A program made the position numbers and the translations under genes. Shown one piece after another: positions 34,318 to 42,774 of a stretch of DNA of 64,000 bases. The DNA is taken from positions 1 through 64,000 of the forward strand of contig LUPK01000012.1 of the NCBI GenBank assembly GCA_001627335.1, given 5' to 3'. A model generated the notes under the pieces. It was given only the letters and a program-made list of their open reading frames with translations. It made no database searches and was not told the DNA's origin. This DNA comes from Nocardioides sp. REDSEA-S33_B3. Lineage in GTDB: Bacteria > Actinomycetota > Actinomycetes > Propionibacteriales > Nocardioidaceae. Numbering within the stretch: the stretch's first letter is position 1; every line of letters begins with the position of its first letter.

Positions 34318-35592
34318 TCACACCGGGAAGATCGGCAGCGACCGGCGCGGCTCGAACTCGAACGCCGAGCCACTGCTGAATCGGGTGACGGCCACCTCGT
34401 CGGCCTCCTTGGCCGGGGCACCCACCACCAGGCGCGCGGTCCACTCCTCCTGCGTGCCCTCGACCTCGACGTCGAAGCGGTCGTCGACGGCCCGCACCGC
34501 CGCCTGCAGGGCGGTGACCTCGCCGGGCCCGCACAGCGAGATCCAGGCGCCGTCGGCGTGCGCGTCGCTCGGCAGCACGTCGAGACGGCCACCCTCCGGG
34601 TCGACCGACGCGACGACGTACGCCGCGGGGTTGAGCAGCGGGTGGAGCGCCAGCACCTGCAGGGCGCCGGCCTCGGTGGAGGGCAGGCCGAGCAGCCGGT
34701 GCAGCCGTTCGGCGGCGATCCCGGAGATCCCCACGAGCTGCTTGCGGCAGATCTCCCGCGTCTGCTCCTCGGACTCGCTGCGGGCCCGCACGGCCAGCAC
34801 GAAGGAGAGGTTGAGCAGGTGCATCTGCACGCAGACCTCGTCGGCCATCCGCACCAGCGCGGAGTGGCTGAAGTCGGCGAAGTCCAGGTCCGAGAGCAGC
34901 GGACCGGTGTAGTCGCCCAGGCCCTCGTCGTCCGGGACGATCGGCGCCAGCTCCAACGAGGCGGCGCGCGTCCGCACGATCTCGAAGTACGGCGCCAGCG
35001 GCTCGACCGGCGGGTGGGACTCGTCGATCGTGACGGTCCAGGCGCAGTGGGGGTTGCGGTCCGCGGGGACCCGCGGCGGGCGGTGGATCGGTCGCACCTG
35101 GGCGCGGGCGTTCGTGGCGACCGCCGTCGCGTCGAAGGTCGGGTCCTCGATGTCGTGGCACATGGCCTTGACGTAGTCGGGGCCCATCGGCTCGACGTCC
35201 ATCAGGGCGCCGCAGTGGTCGAGGCGGAACTCGCCGTGCCACGGGTCGTGGACGGTGTAGCGGAAGTCCATGAACTGCGGGGGAGCGCCGATGTCGAGCT
35301 GCAGCCCCTTGAAGATGGTGACGACGTCGCCCTGCCCCTCGACCTCGGGGGCGTAGCCGAGCGCACGCTGCATGCGGCGGGTGTAGATGGGGGAGGACCC
35401 CGCCCACTCCTCGATCGCGATGTCGGTCATCATCTGGCGCCCGAAGGACTGGATGCACCAGGCCATGCCGGAGCGGTCGATCAGCTGGCCGATGAGCAGC
35501 AGCTCGGGCAGCAGCCGGGCCAGCTCCTCGCGGCTGAGCGCGGCGTACCTGCTCGTGCCGGTGTGGCTGCCGGGTCGGTCGGTGGGGCTCAT
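34318..35592 (-). CDS. Protein of unknown function, coupled to a solute-binding protein
   Basis: 424 residues. I do not recognise it with certainty. Notable segments are FRYTVHDPWHGEFRLDHCGALMD, VKAMCHDIEDPTFDATAVATN and PRVPADRNPHCAWTVTID; the Cys and His residues there suggest a metal or thiol-active site. It might be a member of the group annotated L-2-amino-thiazoline-4-carboxylate hydrolase-like, but that is memory only. The N-terminal part (LARLLPELLLIGQLIDRSGMAW) is helical. Its ATG overlaps the upstream lipoprotein stop (TGATG), so both are made together. Confidence 0.6.
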   Translation of the reverse strand: MSPTDRPGSHTGTSRYAALSREELARLLPELLLIGQLIDRSGMAWCIQSFGRQMMTDIAIEEWAGSSPIYTRRMQRALGYAPEVEGQGDVVTIFKGLQLDIGAPPQFMDFRYTVHDPWHGEFRLDHCGALMDVEPMGPDYVKAMCHDIEDPTFDATAVATNARAQVRPIHRPPRVPADRNPHCAWTVTIDESHPPVEPLAPYFEIVRTRAASLELAPIVPDDEGLGDYTGPLLSDLDFADFSHSALVRMADEVCVQMHLLNLSFVLAVRARSESEEQTREICRKQLVGISGIAAERLHRLLGLPSTEAGALQVLALHPLLNPAAYVVASVDPEGGRLDVLPSDAHADGAWISLCGPGEVTALQAAVRAVDDRFDVEVEGTQEEWTARLVVGAPAKEADEVAVTRFSSGSAFEFEPRRSLPIFPV

Positions 35593-37130
35593 CAGCCACC
35601 TACTCCTGAGTTGATGAGGGAACCGCACATGAAGTCCCCGGGGGAGGTCTGCGACCACGAGCCGCCCTTGAGCTGGAACATCTTGACGCAGCCGGGCGTG
35701 GTCTTCGCGCCGATCGCCATCGGGGCGTGGATGCCGTTGGAGTCCCAGTCCTTGACGCCCTTGAGCGCCTGGACCAGGGCGGGCCGGGTAAGGGCACCGC
35801 CGAGCTCGGTCGCCTTCTGGACGAAGAGCCGGGCCGCGGACCAGGCGAAGAGCCCGTAGTAGTTGGGGGTCGAGCCGGGCGCGACCCGCTCGAGCCACTG
35901 CCGGTAGAGCACCATCTCGGGGATCGAGGTGTCCTCGAAGCGCTGGATCACCGAGTAGACGTAGGTGCCGTCGACGGTGCTGCCGCCCTGCTCGACGTAG
36001 TTGCGGTCGTAGACGGTCGGGTCGGTGAGGAACACCGCGTCCACGCCCTGCTGCTCCATCGCCTCCTGCAGGCGGATCGTGAACTGGAGCGGGCCGTAGT
36101 ACATGACGAAGCCGATGCCCTCGGACTTCATCTGCTGCGCGTACGGCGCGTAGTTGAACTCGGCGGTGTCGATGCCCTGGACCCGGGTCACCTTGGAGCC
36201 GTTCTTCTCGAACGCCGCCGCGATGCTCTTGGCGTTGACCTCGGCGGCCGGGACGTTGACGTAGTAGATCCCGATGTTCTGGGTCGCCCGGGGCTCCTTC
36301 TTCTTCCAGTGGTCCAGGTTCGCCTTCGGGATGAGGTTGGGCGCGATGGAGTAGGCGGAGAAGCACGTCACGCAGCCCGACCGCTGGGGCGTCACGGTGA
36401 AGGCACGCAGGTCGGGGATCCCGCAGCTCTCGGCGGTGCCCGCTCCACCCTGGTCCTGGGAGGAGACGGACCCGACGGCCGCGAACGCCTCGTCGCAGGC
36501 CCGCGTGTAGGCCTGCTGGTCGCCTGCGGAGTCCGAGCGGGTGTCGAGGGCGGACAACTTCAACGAGCGTCCGCAGATGCCGTCGGGGTTGGAGGCGTTG
36601 TAGTAGGCGACGAAGGCCTTGGTCGCGTCCTGGGCGGACTGGAAGAGGCCGGGCACCGGCCCGGAGATGTCGGCGATGTTGGCGACGGTGATCTCGGAGT
36701 CGGTGATGCCGGTGGAGTTCTTGAAGCCGTCGCACGACCCGGCCTTCACGCCGCCGTCGGCCGAGGTCTTGCCGTTCCCGCTCGGGCCGCTGCCGCTGCC
36801 GCCCCCGCTGCCCCCGTCACCACCGGTCGAGCCGCTGCCGCCGGACGAGCCGGTCTCGCCCCCGGAGGAGGACCCGACGTCGTCGCTGCTGCCCGGGTCG
36901 ACGCCGGTGTCCCCGCCCAGGGCGTCGGAGGTGACCGGTTGCCCGTCGGCGCCCACCGCGACGCCAGCCTGGCCGTTGAGCCTGGCCATCGTGTCGGGGT
37001 CGACCTGGGAGCCGCATGCGCTCAGCGCCAGGGCGGCGACGAGGGCCGCCACCCGCACGGACAGGTGGCCGGGAGGGCGCCCGAGGCGCTCGGGACGCCC
37101 GGTGGGACGGGGCCGGAGGGTGCGGGTCAT
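35592..37130 (-). CDS. ABC-transporter substrate-binding lipoprotein (Leu/Ile/Val-type)
   Basis: 512 residues. Signal peptide with lipobox: a basic start (MTRTLRPRPTGRPERLGRP), a hydrophobic VAALVAALALSAC, the Cys being the lipidation site. A Ser/Gly-rich linker of about 60 residues follows, then the periplasmic-binding-type fold (ITVANIADISGPVPGLFQSAQDATKAFVAYYNA). This class feeds branched-chain amino acid or aromatic/steroid-acid importers. No permease or ATPase gene is adjacent, so it is either an orphan or a sensor-like binding protein. The upstream palindrome at 37206-37224 suggests TetR control. Confidence 0.88.
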   Translation of the reverse strand: MTRTLRPRPTGRPERLGRPPGHLSVRVAALVAALALSACGSQVDPDTMARLNGQAGVAVGADGQPVTSDALGGDTGVDPGSSDDVGSSSGGETGSSGGSGSTGGDGGSGGGSGSGPSGNGKTSADGGVKAGSCDGFKNSTGITDSEITVANIADISGPVPGLFQSAQDATKAFVAYYNASNPDGICGRSLKLSALDTRSDSAGDQQAYTRACDEAFAAVGSVSSQDQGGAGTAESCGIPDLRAFTVTPQRSGCVTCFSAYSIAPNLIPKANLDHWKKKEPRATQNIGIYYVNVPAAEVNAKSIAAAFEKNGSKVTRVQGIDTAEFNYAPYAQQMKSEGIGFVMYYGPLQFTIRLQEAMEQQGVDAVFLTDPTVYDRNYVEQGGSTVDGTYVYSVIQRFEDTSIPEMVLYRQWLERVAPGSTPNYYGLFAWSAARLFVQKATELGGALTRPALVQALKGVKDWDSNGIHAPMAIGAKTTPGCVKMFQLKGGSWSQTSPGDFMCGSLINSGVGG

Positions 37131-37205
37131 GCGGACTCCGTGGGTGACGGTGGGGGACCGGGTGGTGCCTGTGACAACGAGCACAATGAGGCCGGGTCAC
37201 GGCTC

Positions 37206-37224
37206 GTGTCAACAGTGTTGACAC
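37206..37224. promoter_or_regulatory. Perfect 19-bp palindrome: TetR operator for the solute-binding protein operon
   Basis: GTGTCAACAGTGTTGACAC is a perfect dyad about one centre base, between the TetR stop (37264) and the lipoprotein ATG (37130) on the same strand. A near copy (GTCCACAGTGTTGAC) lies at 37827-37841 just upstream of that TetR gene. Confidence 0.7.
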
Positions 37225-37263
37225 CCCGGGTCGTCCGGGTCCGTCGCGGTCGCCGAGGTGCGG

Positions 37264-37818
37264 CTACGCGTGACTCGGAGGGTCCACCAGCGCCTGGATC
37301 GCCGCGCCGTAGGTGCGCGCGAGGAGGGCGGGATCGACCGAGACCAGCACCGGGTCCTCCACCAGGGACATCTGGTCCAGCAGGCCCGCCACCTGGGCGC
37401 CGATGAGGCGGGCACGGAGCTCGGCGTCGGGGCCGGGCAGGCGGGGGGTCAGTGGTCCGACGAACATCTCCTCGAGCGCGTCGAGCAGCCGCGCCCGCAC
37501 CAGCTCGGAGTCCGAGGCGCGCACCATCGCGCGGTACGCCGAGAAGCGCACGTCGCGCCCGGGCCCGATCAGCGTGGCGACCAGCCGCTCGCCGAGCTCG
37601 TCGAGGGGGCCCAGGGTGGCGCCGCCGAAGTGGCCCTGCAGGTCCATGGTGTCGAGGAAGAGCTTCTCCTTGGATCCGAAGTGCCGGATGACCAGGGCCG
37701 GGTCGACGCCGGCCTCCGCGGCCACCGCGCGCACCGAGGTGCCGGTGTAGCCGTGCTGCTCGAAGAGCTGGCCCGCGGCGCGGGCGATCGCCTCGCGCGT
37801 GGTGAGGGTGACGGTCAC
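37264..37818 (-). CDS. TetR-family transcriptional regulator
   Basis: 184 residues from GTG 37818; a longer reading to 37878 would cover the operator-like sequence and is less likely. HTH: TSVRAVAAEAGVDPALVIRHFGSK. Ligand domain DTMDLQGHFGGATLGPLDELG... The same 15-bp dyad core occurs before its own start and before the downstream lipoprotein gene, so it probably represses both. The ligand could be the solute bound by the lipoprotein. Confidence 0.9.
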   Translation of the reverse strand: MTVTLTTREAIARAAGQLFEQHGYTGTSVRAVAAEAGVDPALVIRHFGSKEKLFLDTMDLQGHFGGATLGPLDELGERLVATLIGPGRDVRFSAYRAMVRASDSELVRARLLDALEEMFVGPLTPRLPGPDAELRARLIGAQVAGLLDQMSLVEDPVLVSVDPALLARTYGAAIQALVDPPSHA

Positions 37819-37826
37819 GCGGGGCA

Positions 37827-37841
37827 GTCCACAGTGTTGAC
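37827..37841. promoter_or_regulatory. Imperfect copy of the TetR palindrome
   Basis: GTCCACAGTGTTGAC differs at one position from the core GTCAACAGTGTTGAC at 37208-37222. It is nine bases upstream of GTG 37818, where an autorepressor site is expected. Confidence 0.6.
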
Positions 37842-37870
37842 CCCGTCTGGTCAAGGTGCTTGCGCTCGGC

Positions 37871-37900
37871 TGGAACACGTTCTAAGTTGGACACGTGTCC
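37871..37900. promoter_or_regulatory. KstR-type box and a GGACACGTGTCC palindrome before the CYP51 gene array
   Basis: TGGAACACGTTCTA (37871-37884) matches TnnAACnnGTTnnA at all defined positions. GGACACGTGTCC (37889-37900) is a perfect 12-bp dyad that overlaps the GTG start of the TetR gene at 37895. The first may bind a KstR homologue encoded elsewhere; the second may be the autorepressor site of the local TetR. Confidence 0.6.
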
Positions 37901-38482
37901 AGTCAGGTGTCCATGGTCGCGCGTCAGGCCGTCGACGGTCGTCGCGCGGAGACCCTCGAGAAGCTGCTCGAGGCAGGTGCCGAGGAGCTGCGCGCCGTCG
38001 GCCACGAGGCTCTGACGGTCCGCTCGGTGGCCGCGCGCGCCGGGGTGTCGCCGGCGACGGCGTACACCTACGTCGCCAGCAAGAACCACCTCTTCGCGGA
38101 GCTGTTCTGGCGCTACCTCGACTCCGGACGTCCCGAGGCCGCCGGCTCCGGGGCCCTGGAGCGGCTGCGGGCGACGACGCGGGGGATGGCCACCCAGCTC
38201 GCCGAGGCCCCCGAGCTCTCGGCCGCCGTCACCCCGGCGCTGCTCAGCTCCGACCCCGACGTGGAGCGGCTGCGGTTGCGGATCGGTGCCGAGTTCCTCC
38301 AGCGCTTCGCCGACGCGATCGGCGACGACATCCCGGCCGAGCGCCTCGACGGCGTCCTCGACGCGCTCGTCCTCGCCTTCTCCGGCGCCCTGCTGCAGGC
38401 CGGCATGGGCCTGATCACCTACACCGACCTCGGCGACCGTCTCGACTCGGTCGTCGCCGCCATCGTGGAGGGCCACCTGTGA
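37895..38482 (+). CDS. TetR-family regulator of the CYP51 array (Rv0767c-like position)
   Basis: 195 residues, GTG start inside a palindrome. HTH: LTVRSVAARAGVSPATAYTYVASK; the C-terminal domain (FSGALLQAGMGLITYTDLGDRLD) is helical. It heads a run of genes in the same order as the M. tuberculosis unit Rv0767c (TetR) - Rv0766c - Rv0765c - Rv0764c - Rv0763c. The stop overlaps the P450 start by four bases. A second in-frame ATG (37913) is possible as start. Confidence 0.9.
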   Translation: MSSQVSMVARQAVDGRRAETLEKLLEAGAEELRAVGHEALTVRSVAARAGVSPATAYTYVASKNHLFAELFWRYLDSGRPEAAGSGALERLRATTRGMATQLAEAPELSAAVTPALLSSDPDVERLRLRIGAEFLQRFADAIGDDIPAERLDGVLDALVLAFSGALLQAGMGLITYTDLGDRLDSVVAAIVEGHL

Positions 38483-39744
38483 ATCCCGCCGTCAGCCCCA
38501 CCGTCAGCCCCACCGCCAGCACCGCCGTCAGCCCCGGTCTCGACCTGGCCGGCTTCGACATCTACGACCACGCGGTCCAGGACGACCCACTGCCGTGGTA
38601 CGCCGCGCTGCGGGAGCAGGCGCCGCTGTTCCACAACGTCGAGCACGACTACTGGGTGCTCAGCCGCCACGAGGACGTGCACTGGGCGACCCGGGAGGAC
38701 GCCGGGCTGTCGAACCGGATGGGCGTGACGCTGGACGCCAGCGCCTGGAACGAGCACGCGCACCTGGTGATGAGCTTCCTGGCGATGGACCCGCCGGAGA
38801 CCACCCGGCTGCGACGACTGGTGAGCCGCGCATTCACGCCCAAGCGGGTGCGGGAGCTGGCGCCCACGGTCGAGGCGCTGACCGAGCGCTACCTCGACGA
38901 GGCGCTCGCGGAGGGTGGGTCCTTCGACTGGATCTCCGAGGTCGCCGGACGCATCCCGATGGACGTCATCAGCGACATGATGGGCGTGCCCGAGGCCGAC
39001 CGCGCCGAGGTGCGCCGGCTCTCGGACCTGCTGGTCCACCGGGAGGACGGCCTGCGTGACGTCCCGGCGGTCGGCATCGAGGCGTCGATGAAGCTCTTCG
39101 AGTACTACGCCGGGATGCTCGCCGACCGCCGCAGGCAGCCGTCCGACGACCTCACCAGCGCGCTGCTCAACGCCGAGGACGAGTCGGGGCGCATGACCGA
39201 CGCCGAGATCACGGCGTTCCTCTTCCTCATGGTCGTGGCGGGCAACGAGACCACCACCAAGCTCCTCGGCAACTCCCTGTTCCACCTCTCCCGGCACCCC
39301 GATCAGCTCGCGGAGGTCCTCGCCGACCCCGAGGGCGGGCTGGTCGACGCCTGGGTGGAGGAGACGCTGCGCTACGACGCGTCCACCCAGTACGTCGCCC
39401 GGCTGGTTACCGAGCCGTTGACCCGGCACGGGGTGACCGCGCCCGTGGGCAGCAAGCTGCTGCTGGCGCTGGGGGCGGCCAACCACGACGAGCGGGTCTT
39501 CACCGACCCCGACCGGTTCGACGTGCACCGCAGCGCCGACGAGCTCGGCGACCACCTCAGCTTCGGCGGCGGCCGGCACTTCTGCCTGGGCGCCAACCTG
39601 GCCCGGCTGGAGGCACGGCTGGTCCTCAGGGCGCTGGTCCGTCGGGCCCGGCACCTCGAGGTCGACCACGCGGGAGCCGTGCGCTTCTACTCCGCCAACG
39701 TGCGCGGCTTCGCGCACCTCCCGATCACCGTCACCGAGCGCTGA
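38479..39744 (+). CDS. Cytochrome P450 (CYP123-like)
   Basis: 421 residues, GTG start. I-helix AGNETTTKL, ExxR in EETLRYD, and the haem loop FGGGRHFCLGANLAR with Cys369. The end VRGFAHLPITV and segments SNRMGVTLDAS and GRIPMDVISDMMGVPEADR agree with M. tuberculosis CYP123 as I recall it. The N-terminal 18 residues are a repeat of Ala-Val-Ser-Pro-Thr units. It would receive electrons from the ferredoxin at 41930 or a remote one. Substrate unknown. Confidence 0.92.
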   Translation: MNPAVSPTVSPTASTAVSPGLDLAGFDIYDHAVQDDPLPWYAALREQAPLFHNVEHDYWVLSRHEDVHWATREDAGLSNRMGVTLDASAWNEHAHLVMSFLAMDPPETTRLRRLVSRAFTPKRVRELAPTVEALTERYLDEALAEGGSFDWISEVAGRIPMDVISDMMGVPEADRAEVRRLSDLLVHREDGLRDVPAVGIEASMKLFEYYAGMLADRRRQPSDDLTSALLNAEDESGRMTDAEITAFLFLMVVAGNETTTKLLGNSLFHLSRHPDQLAEVLADPEGGLVDAWVEETLRYDASTQYVARLVTEPLTRHGVTAPVGSKLLLALGAANHDERVFTDPDRFDVHRSADELGDHLSFGGGRHFCLGANLARLEARLVLRALVRRARHLEVDHAGAVRFYSANVRGFAHLPITVTER

Positions 39745-39758
39745 GGAGCACCCCTGCG

Positions 39759-40550
39759 ATGGGACGCGAGAAGTACGCCCGGCCCGACCGTCGCCCGGCG
39801 GTCGTCACCGGTGCCTCGTCCGGCATCGGCGAGGCGACCGCGCTCACCCTGGCCGCCGGTGGCTACCCCGTCGCCGTGGGAGCCCGCCGCGAGGACCGGC
39901 TCACCGCACTGGTGCAGCGCATCCGCGACGCCGGCGGCGAGGCCGTCGGCCACGTCCTCGACGTGTCCTCCACCGAGTCCGTCGAGGAGTTCGCCGCCAA
40001 GGTCACCGCCGACCTCGGCGACGTCGAGGTCGTCGTCTCCGCGGCAGCGCAGCTGGCCCCCGGCACGATCCACGAGATCGACAGCGACCGCATCGCCCGC
40101 GAGCTCGACGTCAACGTCGTCGGGACCCACCGGCTGGTCCGCGCGTTCGTCCCCGGCATGGTCGAGCGCCGCCGCGGCGACCTCGTCATCGTCTCCAGCG
40201 ACGTCGCGGTGCGGGCCCGCCCCTTCATGGGCGCCTACACCGCCGGCAAGTGGGGCCTGGAGGGCCTCGCCCACGCCATGCAGATGGAGCTCGAGGGCAC
40301 CGGTGTGCGCTGCTCGATCGTGCGGCCCGGTCCGACCTGGAGCGAGATGGGCATGGACTGGGACCCCGACGACGCGGCGAAGGTGCTCACCGGCTGGGGC
40401 AAGTTCGGCCATGCGCGACACAGCCACTTCCTGCAGCCCAAGCCGCACGCCGACGCCATCAAGGCCATCGTCGACGCCCCGCGCGGCGTCCACCTCAACC
40501 TCATCGAGGTCTCGCCCGAGGCCCCTGTCACGGATCCTGCGGAGGACTGA
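39759..40550 (+). CDS. SDR-family oxidoreductase (Rv0765c-like)
   Basis: 263 residues. Cofactor motif VTGASSGIGEAT, SAAAQLAP in the NNAG position, Ser in IVSSDVAV and the YTAGKWG (Tyr-x-x-x-Lys) active site. The C-terminal part (HLNLIEVSPEAPVTDP) is characteristic of the group lying beside CYP51 in actinobacteria. Probably handles an alcohol or ketone made by one of the two P450s. GAGGAGC precedes the ATG. Confidence 0.9.
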   Translation: MGREKYARPDRRPAVVTGASSGIGEATALTLAAGGYPVAVGARREDRLTALVQRIRDAGGEAVGHVLDVSSTESVEEFAAKVTADLGDVEVVVSAAAQLAPGTIHEIDSDRIARELDVNVVGTHRLVRAFVPGMVERRRGDLVIVSSDVAVRARPFMGAYTAGKWGLEGLAHAMQMELEGTGVRCSIVRPGPTWSEMGMDWDPDDAAKVLTGWGKFGHARHSHFLQPKPHADAIKAIVDAPRGVHLNLIEVSPEAPVTDPAED

Positions 40551-40553
40551 CCC

Positions 40554-41930
40554 ATGACCGTCACCCACGAGCGCCCCGACGCGATCGCCGACATCCCGGA
40601 GGTGTCCATCGCGGTCCCGGACGACAACGACTGGGGCCACCTGGCCGAGCTGCGCACCGACCCGGTCGCCCTGCTCGACCGCGTCCACGCCGAGTGCGGC
40701 GAGATCGGTCGCTTCCGGCTGGTCGACAAGGACGTCGTGATGGTCACCGGCGCCGAGGTCAACGAGCAGTTCTTCAAGGCTCCGGACTCCACGCTCGACC
40801 AGGCGGCGGCGTACCCCTTCATGACGCCGATCTTCGGGCAGGGCGTGGTCTTCGACGCCTCGCCCGAGGAGCGCCAGCAGGCGCTGAAGAACCAGGCGCT
40901 TCGCGGCGACCAGATGCGCGGTCACGCCACCACCATCGAGCACGAGATCAACCGGATGGTCGCGGAGTGGGGTGACGAGGGCGAGGTCGACCTGCTCGAC
41001 TTCTTCGCCGAGCTGACGATCTACAACACCGCCGCCTGCCTGGTGGGGCTGCCGTTCCGCGAGGAGATCGACGCCCGCTTCGCCGAGGCCTACCACGGCC
41101 TGGAGCGCGGCACCGACGCGCTGGCCTACGTCGACCCCTACATGGAGGGCGTGGAGTCCTTCGAGATCCGCGACCGCTCCCGCGAGACGCTCGTCGCGCT
41201 CGTGCAGGACATCATCGACCGCCGCAAGCAGCGAGGGAAGGTGGCGCGGGAGGAGCGCGACCTCCTCGACGTCCTCATCTCGCTGGACATGAGCGCCGAC
41301 TACATCACCGGCGTCTTCATCTCGATGCTCTTCGCGGGGCACCACACCTCCTCGGGCACGTCGGCCTGGACGCTCATCGAGCTGATGCGCCACCCGGACT
41401 GGATGGCGAAGGTCGTCACCGAGCTCGACGAGCTGTACGCCGATGGCTCGGAGATCTCCTTCCAGGCGCTGCGCTCGATCCCGCAACTGGAGTCGGTGAT
41501 CAAGGAGACCCTGCGCCTGCACCCGCCGCTGATCATCCTGATGCGTCAGGTCCAGGAGGAGATCGAGCTCGCCGGCCACCTGATCCCGCCCGGCACGATC
41601 GTCGCCGCGTCGCCCCGCGTGTCCAACCGGCTGGCCGAGGACTTCCCCGACCCGGACGTCTTCGACCCCGGCCGCTACCTCGACGGTCGCCAGGCCGACC
41701 TGCAGAACCGCTGGACCTGGATCCCCTTCGGTGCCGGCAAGCACCGCTGCGTGGGCAACGCGTTCGCGATGATGCAGATCAAGGCGATCTTCTCGGTGCT
41801 GCTGCGCGACTTCGAGTTCGAGCTCGTCCAGCCGTCCGAGACCTACCGCGACGACTACTCCAAGATGGTCATCCAGCTCCAGCGCGCCTGCCGGGCGCGC
41901 TACCGCCGTCGCGCGAAGGCCGACGGCTGA
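40554..41930 (+). CDS. cyp51: Sterol 14-alpha-demethylase-type cytochrome P450 (CYP51)
   Basis: 458 residues. AYPFMTPIFGQGVVFDASPE (B' / substrate region), FISMLFAGHHTSSGT (I-helix), ETLRLHPPLIILMR (K-helix ExxR) and FGAGKHRCVGNAFA with Cys399 are nearly those of M. tuberculosis CYP51. CYP51 removes the 14-alpha methyl of sterols in eukaryotes; bacteria of this kind make no cholesterol, so the natural substrate is open. There is no sign of squalene or lanosterol synthesis in the window. Next gene is its usual ferredoxin, overlapping at the stop/start (TGATG). Confidence 0.96.
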   Translation: MTVTHERPDAIADIPEVSIAVPDDNDWGHLAELRTDPVALLDRVHAECGEIGRFRLVDKDVVMVTGAEVNEQFFKAPDSTLDQAAAYPFMTPIFGQGVVFDASPEERQQALKNQALRGDQMRGHATTIEHEINRMVAEWGDEGEVDLLDFFAELTIYNTAACLVGLPFREEIDARFAEAYHGLERGTDALAYVDPYMEGVESFEIRDRSRETLVALVQDIIDRRKQRGKVAREERDLLDVLISLDMSADYITGVFISMLFAGHHTSSGTSAWTLIELMRHPDWMAKVVTELDELYADGSEISFQALRSIPQLESVIKETLRLHPPLIILMRQVQEEIELAGHLIPPGTIVAASPRVSNRLAEDFPDPDVFDPGRYLDGRQADLQNRWTWIPFGAGKHRCVGNAFAMMQIKAIFSVLLRDFEFELVQPSETYRDDYSKMVIQLQRACRARYRRRAKADG

Positions 41931-42145
41931 TGGGGTTCAAGGTCGTCGCGGACCGCGACATCTGCCAGGGCCACCAGATGTGCCAGGCCGAGGCGCCCGA
42001 CGTCTTCGGCTTCGACGAGGACGCCGACGTGGTCGAGGTCCTGGACGAGCACCCCGAGGACTCCCTGCGCCCGCAGGTCGAGTCGGCCGTGACGTACTGC
42101 CCGGCGTTCGCGCTGAGCATCGAAGAGAACCAGGAAGAGGACTGA
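41930..42145 (+). CDS. [3Fe-4S] ferredoxin of CYP51
   Basis: 71 residues: CQGHQMCQAEAPDVFGFDED, then a single late Cys in TYCPAFALSI. The CxxHxxC...CP pattern (His replacing a ligand cysteine) is the one of Rv0763c, the CYP51 redox partner of M. tuberculosis. Overlaps CYP51 upstream and the following gene downstream (TGATG on each side). Accepts electrons from a reductase not seen here. Confidence 0.93.
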   Translation: MGFKVVADRDICQGHQMCQAEAPDVFGFDEDADVVEVLDEHPEDSLRPQVESAVTYCPAFALSIEENQEED

Positions 42146-42774
42146 TGAGTGACCTGACCAGGGCTGAGATGGAGGCCTTCTGGGCCGAGTGGCTCGACGT
42201 CAACCGCGAGGCCGAGCGCTCCGGCGACTGGCGCGTGATGGCCGAGATGTACGCCCAGGACGCGACGTACGGCTGGATGTACGCCCCCGACGAGCACTTC
42301 ATGGCCGTCGGGCGCGACCAGATCCGCGACTGGGCGATCGGCATCGAGATGGACGGCCTGGACGGCTGGCACTACGACTACCAGTGCGCGGTCATGGACG
42401 AGCAGAAGGGCATGGTGGTCGGCTTCTGGAAGCAGAAGTCGGGCATCACCGACGACGCGACCGGCCAGGAGTACGAGATCCTCGGCATCGGTGGCTCGTG
42501 GTTCGGGATCGAGCGCCAGGGGCCGGGACCGGACGAGGGCCTGGTCAGGATCGCCTGGCAGCGCGACTGGTTCGACATGCCGTCGACGGCGCACACGTTC
42601 ATGGAGATCATCAAGGCCGACAAGGCCCCCGACACCCTGCTCAAGCGGATGTCGGTCGCCGGCCACGGTGTCCCCGGGCACTACCACTACAAGGACATGC
42701 CCTCGACGGTGTGGCCGCCGCCGGTCGAGGCGGGGGAGTACATCACCGAGGCCGCGACGGAGGCCCAGGCATGA
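42145..42774 (+). CDS. NTF2/SnoaL-like protein of the CYP51 array
   Basis: 209 residues. The start MSDLTRAEMEAFWAEWLDVN, then RVMAEMYAQDATYGWMYAPDEHFMAVGRDQIRDW, looks like a cystatin/NTF2 cone fold with a hydrophobic pocket, as in SnoaL cyclases, dehydratases and steroid isomerases. No catalytic residues can be assigned with confidence. It lies between the ferredoxin and the aldehyde dehydrogenase, a place where M. tuberculosis has no counterpart that I recall. Confidence 0.72.
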   Translation: MSDLTRAEMEAFWAEWLDVNREAERSGDWRVMAEMYAQDATYGWMYAPDEHFMAVGRDQIRDWAIGIEMDGLDGWHYDYQCAVMDEQKGMVVGFWKQKSGITDDATGQEYEILGIGGSWFGIERQGPGPDEGLVRIAWQRDWFDMPSTAHTFMEIIKADKAPDTLLKRMSVAGHGVPGHYHYKDMPSTVWPPPVEAGEYITEAATEAQA

